A stretch of 64,000 nt of DNA from Marinifilum sp965230805. Its GTDB lineage: Bacteria > Bacteroidota > Bacteroidia > Bacteroidales > Marinifilaceae. A model generated the notes under the pieces. That model made no database searches. It had not been told where the DNA came from and was given only the letters and a program-made list of their open reading frames with translations. The position numbers were made by a program, and so were the translations under genes. The stretch spans positions 3,534,001-3,598,000 of the forward strand of contig NZ_OZ246019.1 in assembly GCF_965230805.1 (NCBI RefSeq), in the 5' to 3' direction. Positions 18,062 through 26,666 of this stretch are shown here, piece after piece (position 1 is the first letter of the stretch; every line of letters starts with the position of its first letter).

Positions 18062-18967
18062 ATGAAGGAATACAATATTAATCATTTAAGAGAACTTGAG
18101 GCGGAATCTATTTTTGTAATTCGTGAGGTTGCTGCTCAATTTGAAAATCCTGTGATGCTGTTCTCAGGGGGAAAAGATTCCATCGTAATGTTTCATCTGG
18201 CTCGCAAGGCTTTTGCACCAGCAAAAGTACCATTTGCTTTAATGCATATTGATACAGGTCATAATTTTCCTGAAACGATTCAATTTCGAGATGAGTTGAT
18301 GGAAGAAACCGGGACTCGACTAATAGTGCGTTACGTGCAGGATTCTATTGATCAAGGAAAAGTTGTTGAAGAAACAGGATTTGATGCAAGTAGAAATAAA
18401 TTGCAAACCGTTACTCTTCTTGATGGAATTGAGGATTTACAAGTTGACTGTGCTATGGGGGGAGGTCGCAGAGACGAAGAGAAAGCCAGAGCCAAGGAAC
18501 GATTTTTCTCACATCGTGATGAGTTTGGGCAGTGGGATCCCAAAAATCAACGTCCTGAATTATGGAATCTGTTCAATGGTAAAAAAAACATGGGCGAGCA
18601 CTTTAGGGTATTCCCAATTTCGAATTGGACCGAAATGGACGTTTGGCAATATATTTATTTGGAAAATATTAAAATCCCAAATATTTACTTCTCTCACGAG
18701 CGTGAGGTATTTGTTCGTAATGGGAATTTATTATCTGTTTCTGATTTTATTCCCATGCGTGATACCGAAAAGATTGAGAAAAGAATTGTTCGCTTTAGAA
18801 CCATTGGAGATGCTACCTGTACGGGTGCTGTGGAATCAGAAGCAAATAGTTTAGAAGATATCATTGAAGAAGTAGCAGCATCAAGAACCACCGAGCGTGG
18901 AACTCGTCATGATGACAAGCGTTCAGAAGCCGCTATGGAAGACCGCAAGAAAGAAGGGTATTTCTAA
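18062..18967 (+). CDS. cysD: Sulfate adenylyltransferase subunit 2
   Basis: Catalytic ATP-pyrophosphatase subunit of ATP sulfurylase, making APS from sulfate and ATP in the cytoplasm; 301 residues, the usual length. The PP-loop SGGKDS is at 35-40. Other family blocks are LMHIDTGHNFPETIQFRDEL, CAMGGGRRDEEKARAKER, FRVFPISNWTEMDVWQYI and RFRTIGDATCTGAVES. Its GTPase partner cysN follows after 67 bp that include a 7-bp tandem repeat. No APS kinase or reductase gene lies in the window. Confidence 0.97.
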   Translation: MKEYNINHLRELEAESIFVIREVAAQFENPVMLFSGGKDSIVMFHLARKAFAPAKVPFALMHIDTGHNFPETIQFRDELMEETGTRLIVRYVQDSIDQGKVVEETGFDASRNKLQTVTLLDGIEDLQVDCAMGGGRRDEEKARAKERFFSHRDEFGQWDPKNQRPELWNLFNGKKNMGEHFRVFPISNWTEMDVWQYIYLENIKIPNIYFSHEREVFVRNGNLLSVSDFIPMRDTEKIEKRIVRFRTIGDATCTGAVESEANSLEDIIEEVAASRTTERGTRHDDKRSEAAMEDRKKEGYF

Positions 18968-18997
18968 TAAGATTATAGTAAAGAGTTTTAAGCTAAG

Positions 18998-19026
18998 GGC
19001 TAACAGCTAACAGCTAACAGCTAAAA
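18998..19026. repeat. 7-bp tandem repeat between cysD and cysN
   Basis: About four units of GCTAACA (the last one degenerate) lie 8-36 bp upstream of the cysN ATG. Slippage here would change the spacing in the leader of cysN. Confidence 0.8.
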
Positions 19027-19034
19027 ATACAGAT

Positions 19035-20306
19035 ATGTCAGATAAAACATCAGGATATTTAGATATGGAGCTTTTACGATTCACTACTGCAGGTAGTGTT
19101 GATGATGGTAAAAGTACTCTTATCGGAAGATTATTATACGATAGCAAAGCCATTTTCGAAGATCAAATGGAGGCTATCGAAATCAGCAGTCAAAAAAGAG
19201 GTGACGAAGAAGTGGATCTAGCTTTATTAACCGATGGTTTAAGAGCAGAGCGCGAACAGGGTATTACAATCGATGTTGCTTACAGATATTTTGCTACTCC
19301 AAAACGTAAATTTATTATTGCCGATACTCCAGGTCATATTCAGTACACCAGAAATATGGTAACCGGAGCTTCAACTGCAAATGCAGCTTTAATTCTGGTT
19401 GATTCAAGAAATGGAGTGATCGAGCAGACTTTGCGTCACTCATACATAGCCAACCTACTTCAGATTCCTCATATCATTGTTTGTATCAACAAAATGGATT
19501 TGGTTGATTACTCGGAGGAGACTTACAATAATATTAAATCAGATTATAAAAAGGTTGCCGAGAAATTGAATATTAAAGATGTGCGCTTTATCCCAATTTC
19601 TGCTAAGTTTGGTGATAATGTTGTGGATGCATCAGAACATATGGACTGGTACCAAGGTGCAACTTTATTGAATCTTTTAGAGACCATCGAGATTGTGGAT
19701 GATAGAAATCACGAAGATGCAAGATTCCCTGTACAATATGTAATTCGACCTCAGTCTGATGAGTATCACGATTACCGAGGTTATGCCGGTCGTGTAGCAA
19801 GTGGAGTTTTTCGTCCTGGCGATAAGGTAAAAGTATTGCCTTCGGGATTAGAATCTACGGTGAAGTCTATCGATACCTTCGATGGAGAAATTGAAATGGC
19901 ATTCCCACCTCAATCGGTAACTTTAAATCTAAAAGATGATGTAGATATTTCGAGAGGGGATATGATTGTAGCAGCCGATAATCCTCCTAAGGTTGAACAG
20001 GAAATCGAAGCCATGATTTGCTGGATGAATGAACGAGCTATGATGCCACGCGGTAAGTATACAATTAAGCATACTTCTAACGAAGCTCGCTGTATGGTTC
20101 GTGATGTAAAATTCAAAGTGAATGTAAACACATTGGAAGAGGTGTCTGATGATAAACAGATTGGTTTGAATGATATCGCATGCATATCATTTAAATCAGC
20201 AAAACCTTTGTTCGTTGATCCATACAAGAAGAATAGAATTACTGGTAGCTTTATCATGATTGATGAAGGAACCAACGAAACTGTTGCTGCAGGTATGATT
20301 TTATAA
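19035..20306 (+). CDS. cysN: Sulfate adenylyltransferase subunit 1 (GTPase)
   Basis: GTPase subunit of ATP sulfurylase; GTP hydrolysis drives APS synthesis by CysD. 423 residues, so the stand-alone CysN form without the fused C-terminal APS kinase of CysNC. G1 motif GSVDDGKS is at 20-27, DTPGHIQYTRNM contains G3, and VCINKMDLVDYS contains G4. EF-Tu-like domains II and III follow (VIRPQSDEYHDYRGYAGRVA). It ends 23 bp before a strong terminator. Confidence 0.96.
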   Translation: MSDKTSGYLDMELLRFTTAGSVDDGKSTLIGRLLYDSKAIFEDQMEAIEISSQKRGDEEVDLALLTDGLRAEREQGITIDVAYRYFATPKRKFIIADTPGHIQYTRNMVTGASTANAALILVDSRNGVIEQTLRHSYIANLLQIPHIIVCINKMDLVDYSEETYNNIKSDYKKVAEKLNIKDVRFIPISAKFGDNVVDASEHMDWYQGATLLNLLETIEIVDDRNHEDARFPVQYVIRPQSDEYHDYRGYAGRVASGVFRPGDKVKVLPSGLESTVKSIDTFDGEIEMAFPPQSVTLNLKDDVDISRGDMIVAADNPPKVEQEIEAMICWMNERAMMPRGKYTIKHTSNEARCMVRDVKFKVNVNTLEEVSDDKQIGLNDIACISFKSAKPLFVDPYKKNRITGSFIMIDEGTNETVAAGMIL

Positions 20307-20328
20307 GAGATTAAAATCTTTTTATATA

Positions 20329-20358
20329 AGCTGATATCATAGGGTATCAGCTTTTTTT
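20329..20358 (+). terminator. Terminator after cysN
   Basis: AGCTGATA/TATCAGCT stem followed by TTTTTTT. Confidence 0.85.
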
Positions 20359-20363
20359 GTGCA

Positions 20364-20390
20364 TAAAAAAAGGTGGCCCGATGCCACCTT
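20364..20390 (-). terminator. Terminator of the OmpP1/FadL gene
   Basis: On the minus strand AAGGTGGC/GCCACCTT with a 5-nt loop is followed by TTTTTT. It is separated from the gene at 20437 by a solo MITE end. Confidence 0.8.
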
Positions 20391-20395
20391 AAATA

Positions 20396-20415
20396 ACGTG
20401 AGTTCGACGTAAAAT
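20396..20415. repeat. Solo end of the MITE-like element
   Basis: CGTGAGTTCGACGTAAAATA is almost identical to the first 20 bases of the element at 8392, but no internal part or second end follows. It lies between the OmpP1/FadL stop codon and its terminator. Confidence 0.7.
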
Positions 20416-20436
20416 AATAGTAGTGTTCTATATGAT

Positions 20437-21927
20437 TTAGAATCTAAATCCAAATGTCATTCTTACTTGGTGGTTTTTGTTGTTTAATGTTACAATATCA
20501 CTTTCCGGATAAAAAACATAGTCTTCATCATATTCTCTGAATTGATATCCCAAATCGAAGAAGAAATTATTTTGTTTGAATCCCAATCCACCAGAGTAAG
20601 CTTCATAACTTTCATCAATTGAACCTTTGTAAGGATCTCCGATTTTTGCATAACCGCCTCTTAAACTAAAATTAGGATTTACTCGCAATTCCCCACCAAT
20701 TCTTAGGTTATGTGTTGATGAATAGGATTCAGATATTCTTTGGTTTAAGTCTCTGTAATCATTATCATCAAACTCATTGTTTGAATAGTCAATCATTTCA
20801 TAATCTACACTAATAATTGCACGTTTTCCTAGCAGATAGGCACCACTTAGAATAGCTCGAAATGGAGTTTCCAAATCGAAATTACTTCTTGCTACAAATT
20901 CAGAATATTTATCGTGATACGCATTTCCATCTTCAGGAAACTCTAGTTGATTATTCATATCAGGAGTAAACTGAGAGCTCATGAAACTTTCATATCTCTC
21001 ATCAAGATTGTAATAAGTAGGTGTATGTATGGCAATACCTAAGCGCAGATTTTTGACAGGTCTTAGAATTGCACCAATTTTAAAGTTTACACCAGCACCG
21101 GAAGTTTTTAAGAACTCTCTGAACGTAAACTCTTCAAGGGCACTTTCGTTTGGAATTATGTTGCCATCAAGTCCATAAATTGTTTCAATATAAGTTGTAT
21201 TTGATTTATAATAAACATCCTGAATTCCTATGGATGCTCCCAAATAAAACTTATGCGAAACATTAAATCCACCTGCAATAATATACTCTCCGATATATCC
21301 TTTTTCATCGATATATTGCATTTGATCCATAACATCATTCTCGTAAAATGGCGTAAAATACCTTAAACTTTCATCCGGACTTAACAGGTAAACATCATAA
21401 GCAAGTCTTTCTTCAAATTCGTATAAACCATTTGGATCACCTGGATCCAAATCAGGATTCCTACCTTGAGCTTTTTGTGACCAATAATCTAATCTCGAAC
21501 TTGGGGATTCCATGGTCATTACAAAACCTTCGCGATTGAAGTTTGCAACACGATTGTAACCAATGGCAAAGTTGAAATTTTGCACCCCTTTTTCAGGAGC
21601 CAAACGTGGCACCATACTGGCTACATACCCAATGTTTCCAATTGTGAAACTATACTTATCATTGGTTTCACCACTATTCGAGCTTTTCACTAGCTCAAGG
21701 GAAGGAGTGAATGTAAATTCAGAACTGCGGTAAACTGCAATGCCGGCAGGGTTTATGCTCAAGCTGGAAAAATCACCACCAAGGGCTCCAAATGCGCCAC
21801 CCATCGACAATGATCGGGCTGTACCGCTATAGTTGTGTTTAGAAAATCGTAAGGCATCATCAATGGATTGAGCACTTAGACTTCCCGAAATCATTATAAG
21901 AATGAATATATAATAAAAGCGTTTCAT
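20437..21927 (-). CDS. OmpP1/FadL-family outer-membrane transport protein
   Basis: 496-residue outer-membrane beta-barrel of the FadL/OmpP1/TodX family, used for uptake of hydrophobic molecules. It has a signal peptide (MKRFYYIFILIMISGSLSAQ). A typical N-terminal segment follows: GTARSLSMGGAFGALGGDFS, then SLSINPAGIAVY. Later strands include LRLGIAIHTPTYYNL and LRIGGELRVNPNFSLRGGYA. The C-terminus MTFGFRF ends in Phe as expected for barrels. The substrate cannot be told from sequence. It is transcribed toward cysN and ends at a convergent terminator pair. Confidence 0.88.
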   Translation of the reverse strand: MKRFYYIFILIMISGSLSAQSIDDALRFSKHNYSGTARSLSMGGAFGALGGDFSSLSINPAGIAVYRSSEFTFTPSLELVKSSNSGETNDKYSFTIGNIGYVASMVPRLAPEKGVQNFNFAIGYNRVANFNREGFVMTMESPSSRLDYWSQKAQGRNPDLDPGDPNGLYEFEERLAYDVYLLSPDESLRYFTPFYENDVMDQMQYIDEKGYIGEYIIAGGFNVSHKFYLGASIGIQDVYYKSNTTYIETIYGLDGNIIPNESALEEFTFREFLKTSGAGVNFKIGAILRPVKNLRLGIAIHTPTYYNLDERYESFMSSQFTPDMNNQLEFPEDGNAYHDKYSEFVARSNFDLETPFRAILSGAYLLGKRAIISVDYEMIDYSNNEFDDNDYRDLNQRISESYSSTHNLRIGGELRVNPNFSLRGGYAKIGDPYKGSIDESYEAYSGGLGFKQNNFFFDLGYQFREYDEDYVFYPESDIVTLNNKNHQVRMTFGFRF

Positions 21928-21995
21928 ATCTAGAGATTTTATTTGTTAATAGAAATAACAATTTCTAAAAGAATTGTGATTTGATGTTACTAGTT

Positions 21996-22030
21996 AACCA
22001 AGAGGAGATGGAGGACTTCACCTCTTGGTT
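21996..22030 (-). terminator. Inverted repeat after the Ser/Arg-rich lipoprotein gene
   Basis: A perfect 10-bp inverted repeat AACCAAGAGG/CCTCTTGGTT with a 15-nt loop lies 7 bp past the stop at 22037. The following T run is weak, so termination is probable rather than certain. Confidence 0.55.
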
Positions 22031-22036
22031 TGGATA

Positions 22037-23686
22037 TTATCTTCTACGAGATCCACCACTGCTTCCACCAGAGGAAGACCTGGATGAGCCTGAGCTTCCT
22101 GATGATCTGAATGATCCGGATGATCTGGAACTACTACCACTTGATCTGTATGAGCTACCGGAAGATCTTGATCGACTACTTCCTGATCTGTAGGAGCTGC
22201 TATTTGATCTTGATCGTGTTGAACTACTCTTATATCTGGATCCTGAAGAAGAACCAGACCTGTAATTAGGTTTCGATTTAGAAGAATTACTTCTCACTTT
22301 TGAGTAAGAAGATCTGGTATTGGTTTTTCCAGAGAAACTAGAACTTCTTCTTGATGAACTGCTTGTAGAGTTGTAAGAAGGCCTTGTGGCCGTTCTGGTT
22401 TTGTTGTAGCTTGGCGAACTTGTTCTTCTTGTGTTATTATAATTTGAAGAAGATCGTCTGGTTGTATTACTGTTTTCAGATGATACTGATCTGCGTGTAT
22501 TTGAATAGGAACTTCTATTTTGATTGTATCTGCTCTGAGAACCATAACGAGTTCGTGTTGCAGGACTACCATCTACATTTCTGCGAGTTGAAGAATAAGA
22601 GCTTCTTGTGGCATTAGTTCCGGAGTAAGATCTTCTTGAGCTTGAACTATATCTGGCTGCGGCTCTGCTTCTTCTTGAATCACTCGATGTTGCAGAAGAT
22701 ACTCTTCTGGAAGTTCGTGTATTGGATGTTACAGCTTTAGTTCCAGATGAACTACGCCTTGTTGATGCAGTTGTAGCTCTGGTTCCGGCATTTGACCTTC
22801 TGTTTAAGTAGGAATTACTAACATTTCCTGCTTTATAACCATTTGCCCTTCTTGTTCCTCTATAAGTTGGAACTCCATAATATCCGTCATAGTGACCTGC
22901 ATAATGATGATAGTGACCATGGCCATAATAACCATAGTAATTACCGTAAGGATAATATCCCCAGTGATAAGCATGATGGTAGGAAAGGTGATGCCCCCAA
23001 CCAAAATGAAGATCCCAATACCAAGGATCCCAACCAAAACCGATGCTCCAACTTGGGTATGAATAGCCATAATAGTCATATGGATATCTGTAAGCCCAAT
23101 AGTTTCCATATCTCATTGACGAGAAGTTGTATGGGGTGTAAAAATTGTAATTGGTCCAAGTAGGCGTCCACCATACTTTGTCACCATCAACATATACATT
23201 CCAATCCGAATCTCCGGCCAACCACATGGCCAAGCTGTAACCACTACCATCGTAGTATCCAAACCCTTGAGGATACATTTCTCTTAAGCGTTCAGCTTCT
23301 TCCAAATCACTTTCCGATCCGGTAAAACCACCGTAATAATAGCCCGTTTCTTCCGATTGATAAACCAAGGTATCGATACTACCAATTGAATCATTTGCAA
23401 GAATAGCAGAATATTGTTTTTGGATTTCTGCAAAGTCTCGGTCATCAGCGGGAGCAATATTGCTTGTTGTTTCCGTAACTACTTTAGTTTTATTTTTTTG
23501 AGCAGGAGCAAGAGCATTGTCTTTTTGTACAATTGCAGTTTTGCTTTCAGCTTTTTGCACAATCAACGGCGTATCGCTGGGATCATAATAAATATCGTCA
23601 TCGTATAGGGAAGCTCCCATATACGAAGGCGAACATCCTGTTGCAAACAGGGCAGAAATGAATAGAATTTTGAAATAGGTTTTCAT
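22037..23686 (-). CDS. Low-complexity Tyr/Trp/His- and Ser/Arg-rich lipoprotein
   Basis: 549-residue predicted lipoprotein (MKTYFKILFISALFATGC, lipobox ATGC). Three parts are visible. Residues 20-160 are mixed and acidic, including an AERLREMYPQGFGYYDG stretch. Residues about 165-290 are extremely rich in Tyr, Trp, His and Gly (WDPWYWDLHFGWGHHLSYHH). Residues about 290-549 are Ser/Arg-rich (SSRRSYSGTNATRSSYSSTR) and end GGSRRR, strongly basic. The start follows a GGAGGAC Shine-Dalgarno-like site, unusual in this window. I recognise no domain. The composition is reminiscent of polyanion-binding or phase-separating segments; that is inference only. Confidence 0.8.
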   Translation of the reverse strand: MKTYFKILFISALFATGCSPSYMGASLYDDDIYYDPSDTPLIVQKAESKTAIVQKDNALAPAQKNKTKVVTETTSNIAPADDRDFAEIQKQYSAILANDSIGSIDTLVYQSEETGYYYGGFTGSESDLEEAERLREMYPQGFGYYDGSGYSLAMWLAGDSDWNVYVDGDKVWWTPTWTNYNFYTPYNFSSMRYGNYWAYRYPYDYYGYSYPSWSIGFGWDPWYWDLHFGWGHHLSYHHAYHWGYYPYGNYYGYYGHGHYHHYAGHYDGYYGVPTYRGTRRANGYKAGNVSNSYLNRRSNAGTRATTASTRRSSSGTKAVTSNTRTSRRVSSATSSDSRRSRAAARYSSSSRRSYSGTNATRSSYSSTRRNVDGSPATRTRYGSQSRYNQNRSSYSNTRRSVSSENSNTTRRSSSNYNNTRRTSSPSYNKTRTATRPSYNSTSSSSRRSSSFSGKTNTRSSYSKVRSNSSKSKPNYRSGSSSGSRYKSSSTRSRSNSSSYRSGSSRSRSSGSSYRSSGSSSRSSGSFRSSGSSGSSRSSSGGSSGGSRRR

Positions 23687-23724
23687 CGTATGTCCTCCAA
23701 TAATGAATATCTAAGATAATTTTA

Positions 23725-23732
23725 TACTTTTG
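23725..23732 (+). promoter_or_regulatory. Putative proS promoter (-7 box TACTTTTG)
   Basis: TACTTTTG fits TAnnTTTG, 54 bp before the proS start. Confidence 0.5.
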
Positions 23733-23786
23733 TAAGAAATTTAAATCAGCCTAAAATTAGCAAATACTGTACCAAAACTATATTGA

Positions 23787-25262
23787 ATGGCAAAAGTTTT
23801 AACGAGCAGAAGCGAAAATTATTCGCAATGGTATAACGATCTGGTAATGAAAGCAGATCTGGCAGAAAATTCTGCAGTAAGAGGATGTATGATTATCAAA
23901 CCTTATGGTTATGCAATCTGGGAGAAAATGCAAGCGCAATTGGACAAAATGTTTAAGGATACCGGCCACCAAAATGCATATTTCCCATTGCTTATCCCGA
24001 AATCATTTTTAAGTAAAGAAGCAGATCACGTAGAGGGATTTGCAAAAGAATGTGCAGTTGTAACTCACTATCGTTTAAAGAATGATCCCAACGGGAGAGG
24101 TGTAGTTGTTGATCCTGATGCTCAATTAGAAGAAGAATTGATTATTCGACCTACTTCGGAAACCATTATTTGGAATACATATAAAAACTGGATACAATCA
24201 TACAGAGATCTTCCAATTCTTTGCAACCAATGGGCGAATGTTATGCGTTGGGAAATGCGTACTCGTTTGTTTTTGCGTACGGCTGAGTTTTTGTGGCAAG
24301 AGGGCCATACGGCTCATGCAACTAGAGAAGAGGCATTGCAGGAAACCGAACAAATGATTAATGTATATGGCGATTTTGCTGAGAAATTTATGGCCGTTCC
24401 TGTATTGAAGGGGCATAAAACAGAATCGGAAAGATTTGCCGGAGCTTTGGATACCTATTGTATCGAAGCCCTAATGCAGGATGGAAAAGCATTGCAAGCA
24501 GGAACTTCTCACTTTTTAGGTCAGAACTTTGCCAAAGCATTTGATGTAAAGTTTGCCAACAAGGAGGGTAAAGAAGATTACGTTTGGGCTACATCCTGGG
24601 GAGTATCAACTCGATTGATGGGAGCTTTGATTATGGCTCACTCGGATGATAATGGTTTGGTTTTACCTCCAAAATTGGCACCAATCCAGGTTGTGATTGT
24701 TCCGATTTACAGAAAAGCAGAAGAGTTAGAGAAAATTGCTGCTAAAATAGATCCTATTGTTGGCAAGTTAAAATCGATGGGCATTTCTGTTAAATTCGAC
24801 GATAACGATAACCGCAAACCAGGTTGGAAATTTGCAGAATACGAATTAAAAGGTGTTCCTGTGCGCTTGGCGATCGGAAATCGCGATTTGGAAAATGGAA
24901 CCATTGAACTGGCACGTCGCGATAACCTGACTAAGGAAACTCTTCCTATTGATGGAATAGAGGAGGTGATAGATAAACTGATGGAAGAAATTCAAAACAA
25001 TATTTTCCAAAAAGCACTTGATTTTAGGGCGGAAAAAACAACTAAAGTGGATTCATATGATGAATTTAAGGAGTTGTTGGAGACTAAAACAGGATTCTTT
25101 CTGGCTCACTGGGATGGAACAGCAGAAACCGAAGAGCAAATTAAGAATGAAACCAAGGCAACCATTCGTTGTATTCCTTTCGGTGCAGAAGAGGAGGAAG
25201 GAGTATGTATGGTAAGCGGAAAGCCATCGAAAAGAAGAGTGGTTTTTGCTAAATCTTACTAA
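23787..25262 (+). CDS. proS: Prolyl-tRNA synthetase (archaeal/eukaryotic type)
   Basis: Class II synthetase charging tRNA-Pro; 491 residues. It is the short form without the bacterial editing insertion between motifs 2 and 3. Seen: YFPLLIPKSFLSKEADHVEG, motif 2 in QWANVMRWEMRTRLFLRTAE followed by FLWQEGHTAH, motif 3 in YVWATSWGVSTRLMGALIMA, and an anticodon-binding domain (APIQVVIVPIYRKAEELEKI). The C-terminal Zn-domain-like end is IRCIPFGAEEEEGVCMVSGK. This ProRS type is common in Bacteroidota. Confidence 0.96.
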   Translation: MAKVLTSRSENYSQWYNDLVMKADLAENSAVRGCMIIKPYGYAIWEKMQAQLDKMFKDTGHQNAYFPLLIPKSFLSKEADHVEGFAKECAVVTHYRLKNDPNGRGVVVDPDAQLEEELIIRPTSETIIWNTYKNWIQSYRDLPILCNQWANVMRWEMRTRLFLRTAEFLWQEGHTAHATREEALQETEQMINVYGDFAEKFMAVPVLKGHKTESERFAGALDTYCIEALMQDGKALQAGTSHFLGQNFAKAFDVKFANKEGKEDYVWATSWGVSTRLMGALIMAHSDDNGLVLPPKLAPIQVVIVPIYRKAEELEKIAAKIDPIVGKLKSMGISVKFDDNDNRKPGWKFAEYELKGVPVRLAIGNRDLENGTIELARRDNLTKETLPIDGIEEVIDKLMEEIQNNIFQKALDFRAEKTTKVDSYDEFKELLETKTGFFLAHWDGTAETEEQIKNETKATIRCIPFGAEEEEGVCMVSGKPSKRRVVFAKSY

Positions 25263-25325
25263 AGGAATTTATACCAAAAGCAATCAAATTCTTAGGAAAG
25301 CTTGTTTTTAATCGAACTCAAACTA
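25263..25325. repeat. Deletion relic of the MITE-like element
   Basis: The 307-bp gap after proS begins with AATTTATACCAAAAGCAATC then AAATTCTT, matching the middle of copy A in reverse orientation. It then jumps to TTTTAATCGAACTCAAA, matching the end. About 110 bp between these blocks is missing. Confidence 0.5.
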
Positions 25326-25330
25326 ATAGT

Positions 25331-25363
25331 AACAGTCATCGAAATATCGGTGACTGTTTTTTT
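25331..25363 (+). terminator. Terminator after proS
   Basis: AACAGTCA/TGACTGTT stem, extended inside by CGATATTT-like pairing, followed by TTTTT. A MITE relic lies between it and the proS stop. Confidence 0.75.
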
Positions 25364-25569
25364 GTATATTTAATGCTTGCAAGAAAACTCGGATAACTGC
25401 ATTACGCCTTTTTTTAAATCAGGTATTTACGAAAGTAGTATTGGAATATACTTGTTGATTTTTAGAAAAATGACAGGTCTTGTTCTCGAATCTTTCTTAT
25501 CAAGCACTTATGAAAATCAGCACTTTTAGTGCAGCAATTATTTAGGGATTATACATAAATATCTATACA

Positions 25570-26253
25570 ATGAATATATTAAATACAAAAACTGCCATTT
25601 TAAATACAATTCGAGAAAAATCAACATTAAAACAGCAAATCTACAGGAATACAAAAGAGATATTTGAAGATTTACGAATTGTTTTGAAGGATTTGGTGCT
25701 CGAGTACAATAATGAATTAAAAGGAGCAGACGAGAAAGTTCTATTGGAATATGAGGACAGAGGCGAATTTGAATTTCAGATTAAAGTGGCTTCGGATATT
25801 TTGGTTTTTAGTTTGCATACCAATGTTTTTCAGTTTAATAGAGATCACAATGTTTGGGAGCAGAACTATGTAAGAACCAATCCTGACAATGCATATTCCG
25901 GAATCATTAACATTTACAATTTTCTTTACGATTCGTTTAAATATACTCGCTACGATGATTTGGGATACTTGGTAGCCCGTATTTTTATTAATCGCGAGAA
26001 GCATTACATTGTTGAAGGTAAGCGTCAGATGGGATTGCTGCAAACAGATTTATCGGCAAGTAAAGCAAACAAGGAGAGCTTACGCAGAATTGTGGAAACG
26101 GCCATTAATTACTCCTTAAATTTTGACTTGTTGGTTCCTCCATATGATAATGTAAAAATCATGTCGGTGGCCCAGATTTTTGAGAAAATTCAGAATGCCC
26201 GAATACAAACGGGTAAACGTTTGGGATTTCAGTTTAAATCCGATGACGTGTAA
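25570..26253 (+). CDS. Conserved hypothetical protein
   Basis: 227-residue soluble protein without signal peptide or membrane segment. The first 60 residues look helical (TIREKSTLKQQIYRNTKEIF). The middle has a beta-rich part (EYEDRGEFEFQIKVASDILV, FSLHTNVFQFNRDHNVWEQN) and the C-terminus an amphipathic helix ending IQTGKRLGFQFKSDD. I do not recognise a family with known function. Codon use and composition resemble the neighbours, so it is probably a real core gene. A MITE copy lies between its stop codon and the next terminator. Confidence 0.75.
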   Translation: MNILNTKTAILNTIREKSTLKQQIYRNTKEIFEDLRIVLKDLVLEYNNELKGADEKVLLEYEDRGEFEFQIKVASDILVFSLHTNVFQFNRDHNVWEQNYVRTNPDNAYSGIINIYNFLYDSFKYTRYDDLGYLVARIFINREKHYIVEGKRQMGLLQTDLSASKANKESLRRIVETAINYSLNFDLLVPPYDNVKIMSVAQIFEKIQNARIQTGKRLGFQFKSDDV

Positions 26254-26279
26254 TGCTGGTATATGGCAATGATAAATAA

Positions 26280-26544
26280 GGTGAGTTCGACGTAAAATTC
26301 TATCCACAGAAAGTTATATTAGGGATAGATTTGCATTAAAAATTTGGAAAGAATAGTGCGGGCTATTTTGAGGAATTTTTAATGTGAAGATGTCGTAAAG
26401 AGAACTTTCCATTATGTGTTTGCCTGCTTTCGGCATAAATTTCCTCAAATCTTCTTGAAATATCCCGATATTCCTTCGAAAATTTGAGAAAATTTCTACT
26501 CAAAATCAGATCAAACTGTGAACGAATTTTACCTCGAACTCACG
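26280..26544. mobile_element. MITE-like non-coding element, copy C
   Basis: 265-bp element in inverse orientation to copies B and D: it starts GGTGAGTTCGACGTAAAATT and ends TTTTACCTCGAACTCACG. Internal blocks match copies B and D over nearly the full length. Flanks ATAAATAA (26272-26279) and TTAAATAA (26545-26552) match 7 of 8. It lies between the hypothetical gene at 25570 and a downstream terminator. Confidence 0.85.
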
Positions 26545-26604
26545 TTAAATAAGATTTGTAAGTTAAGGGTTCATATTAAAGGATCATTTTATTAATATTG
26601 TAGG

Positions 26605-26633
26605 CGCTTCATTGGCTTGAAGCGTTTTTATTT
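26605..26633 (+). terminator. Terminator upstream of pepT
   Basis: CGCTTC/GAAGCG stem with an 8-nt loop followed by TTTTTATTTT. No gene lies directly upstream except across the MITE copy, so it was probably the terminator of the 25570 gene before insertion. Confidence 0.65.
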
Positions 26634-26666
26634 TAAGGGTATTACGAATATAATTACAATAAACAA

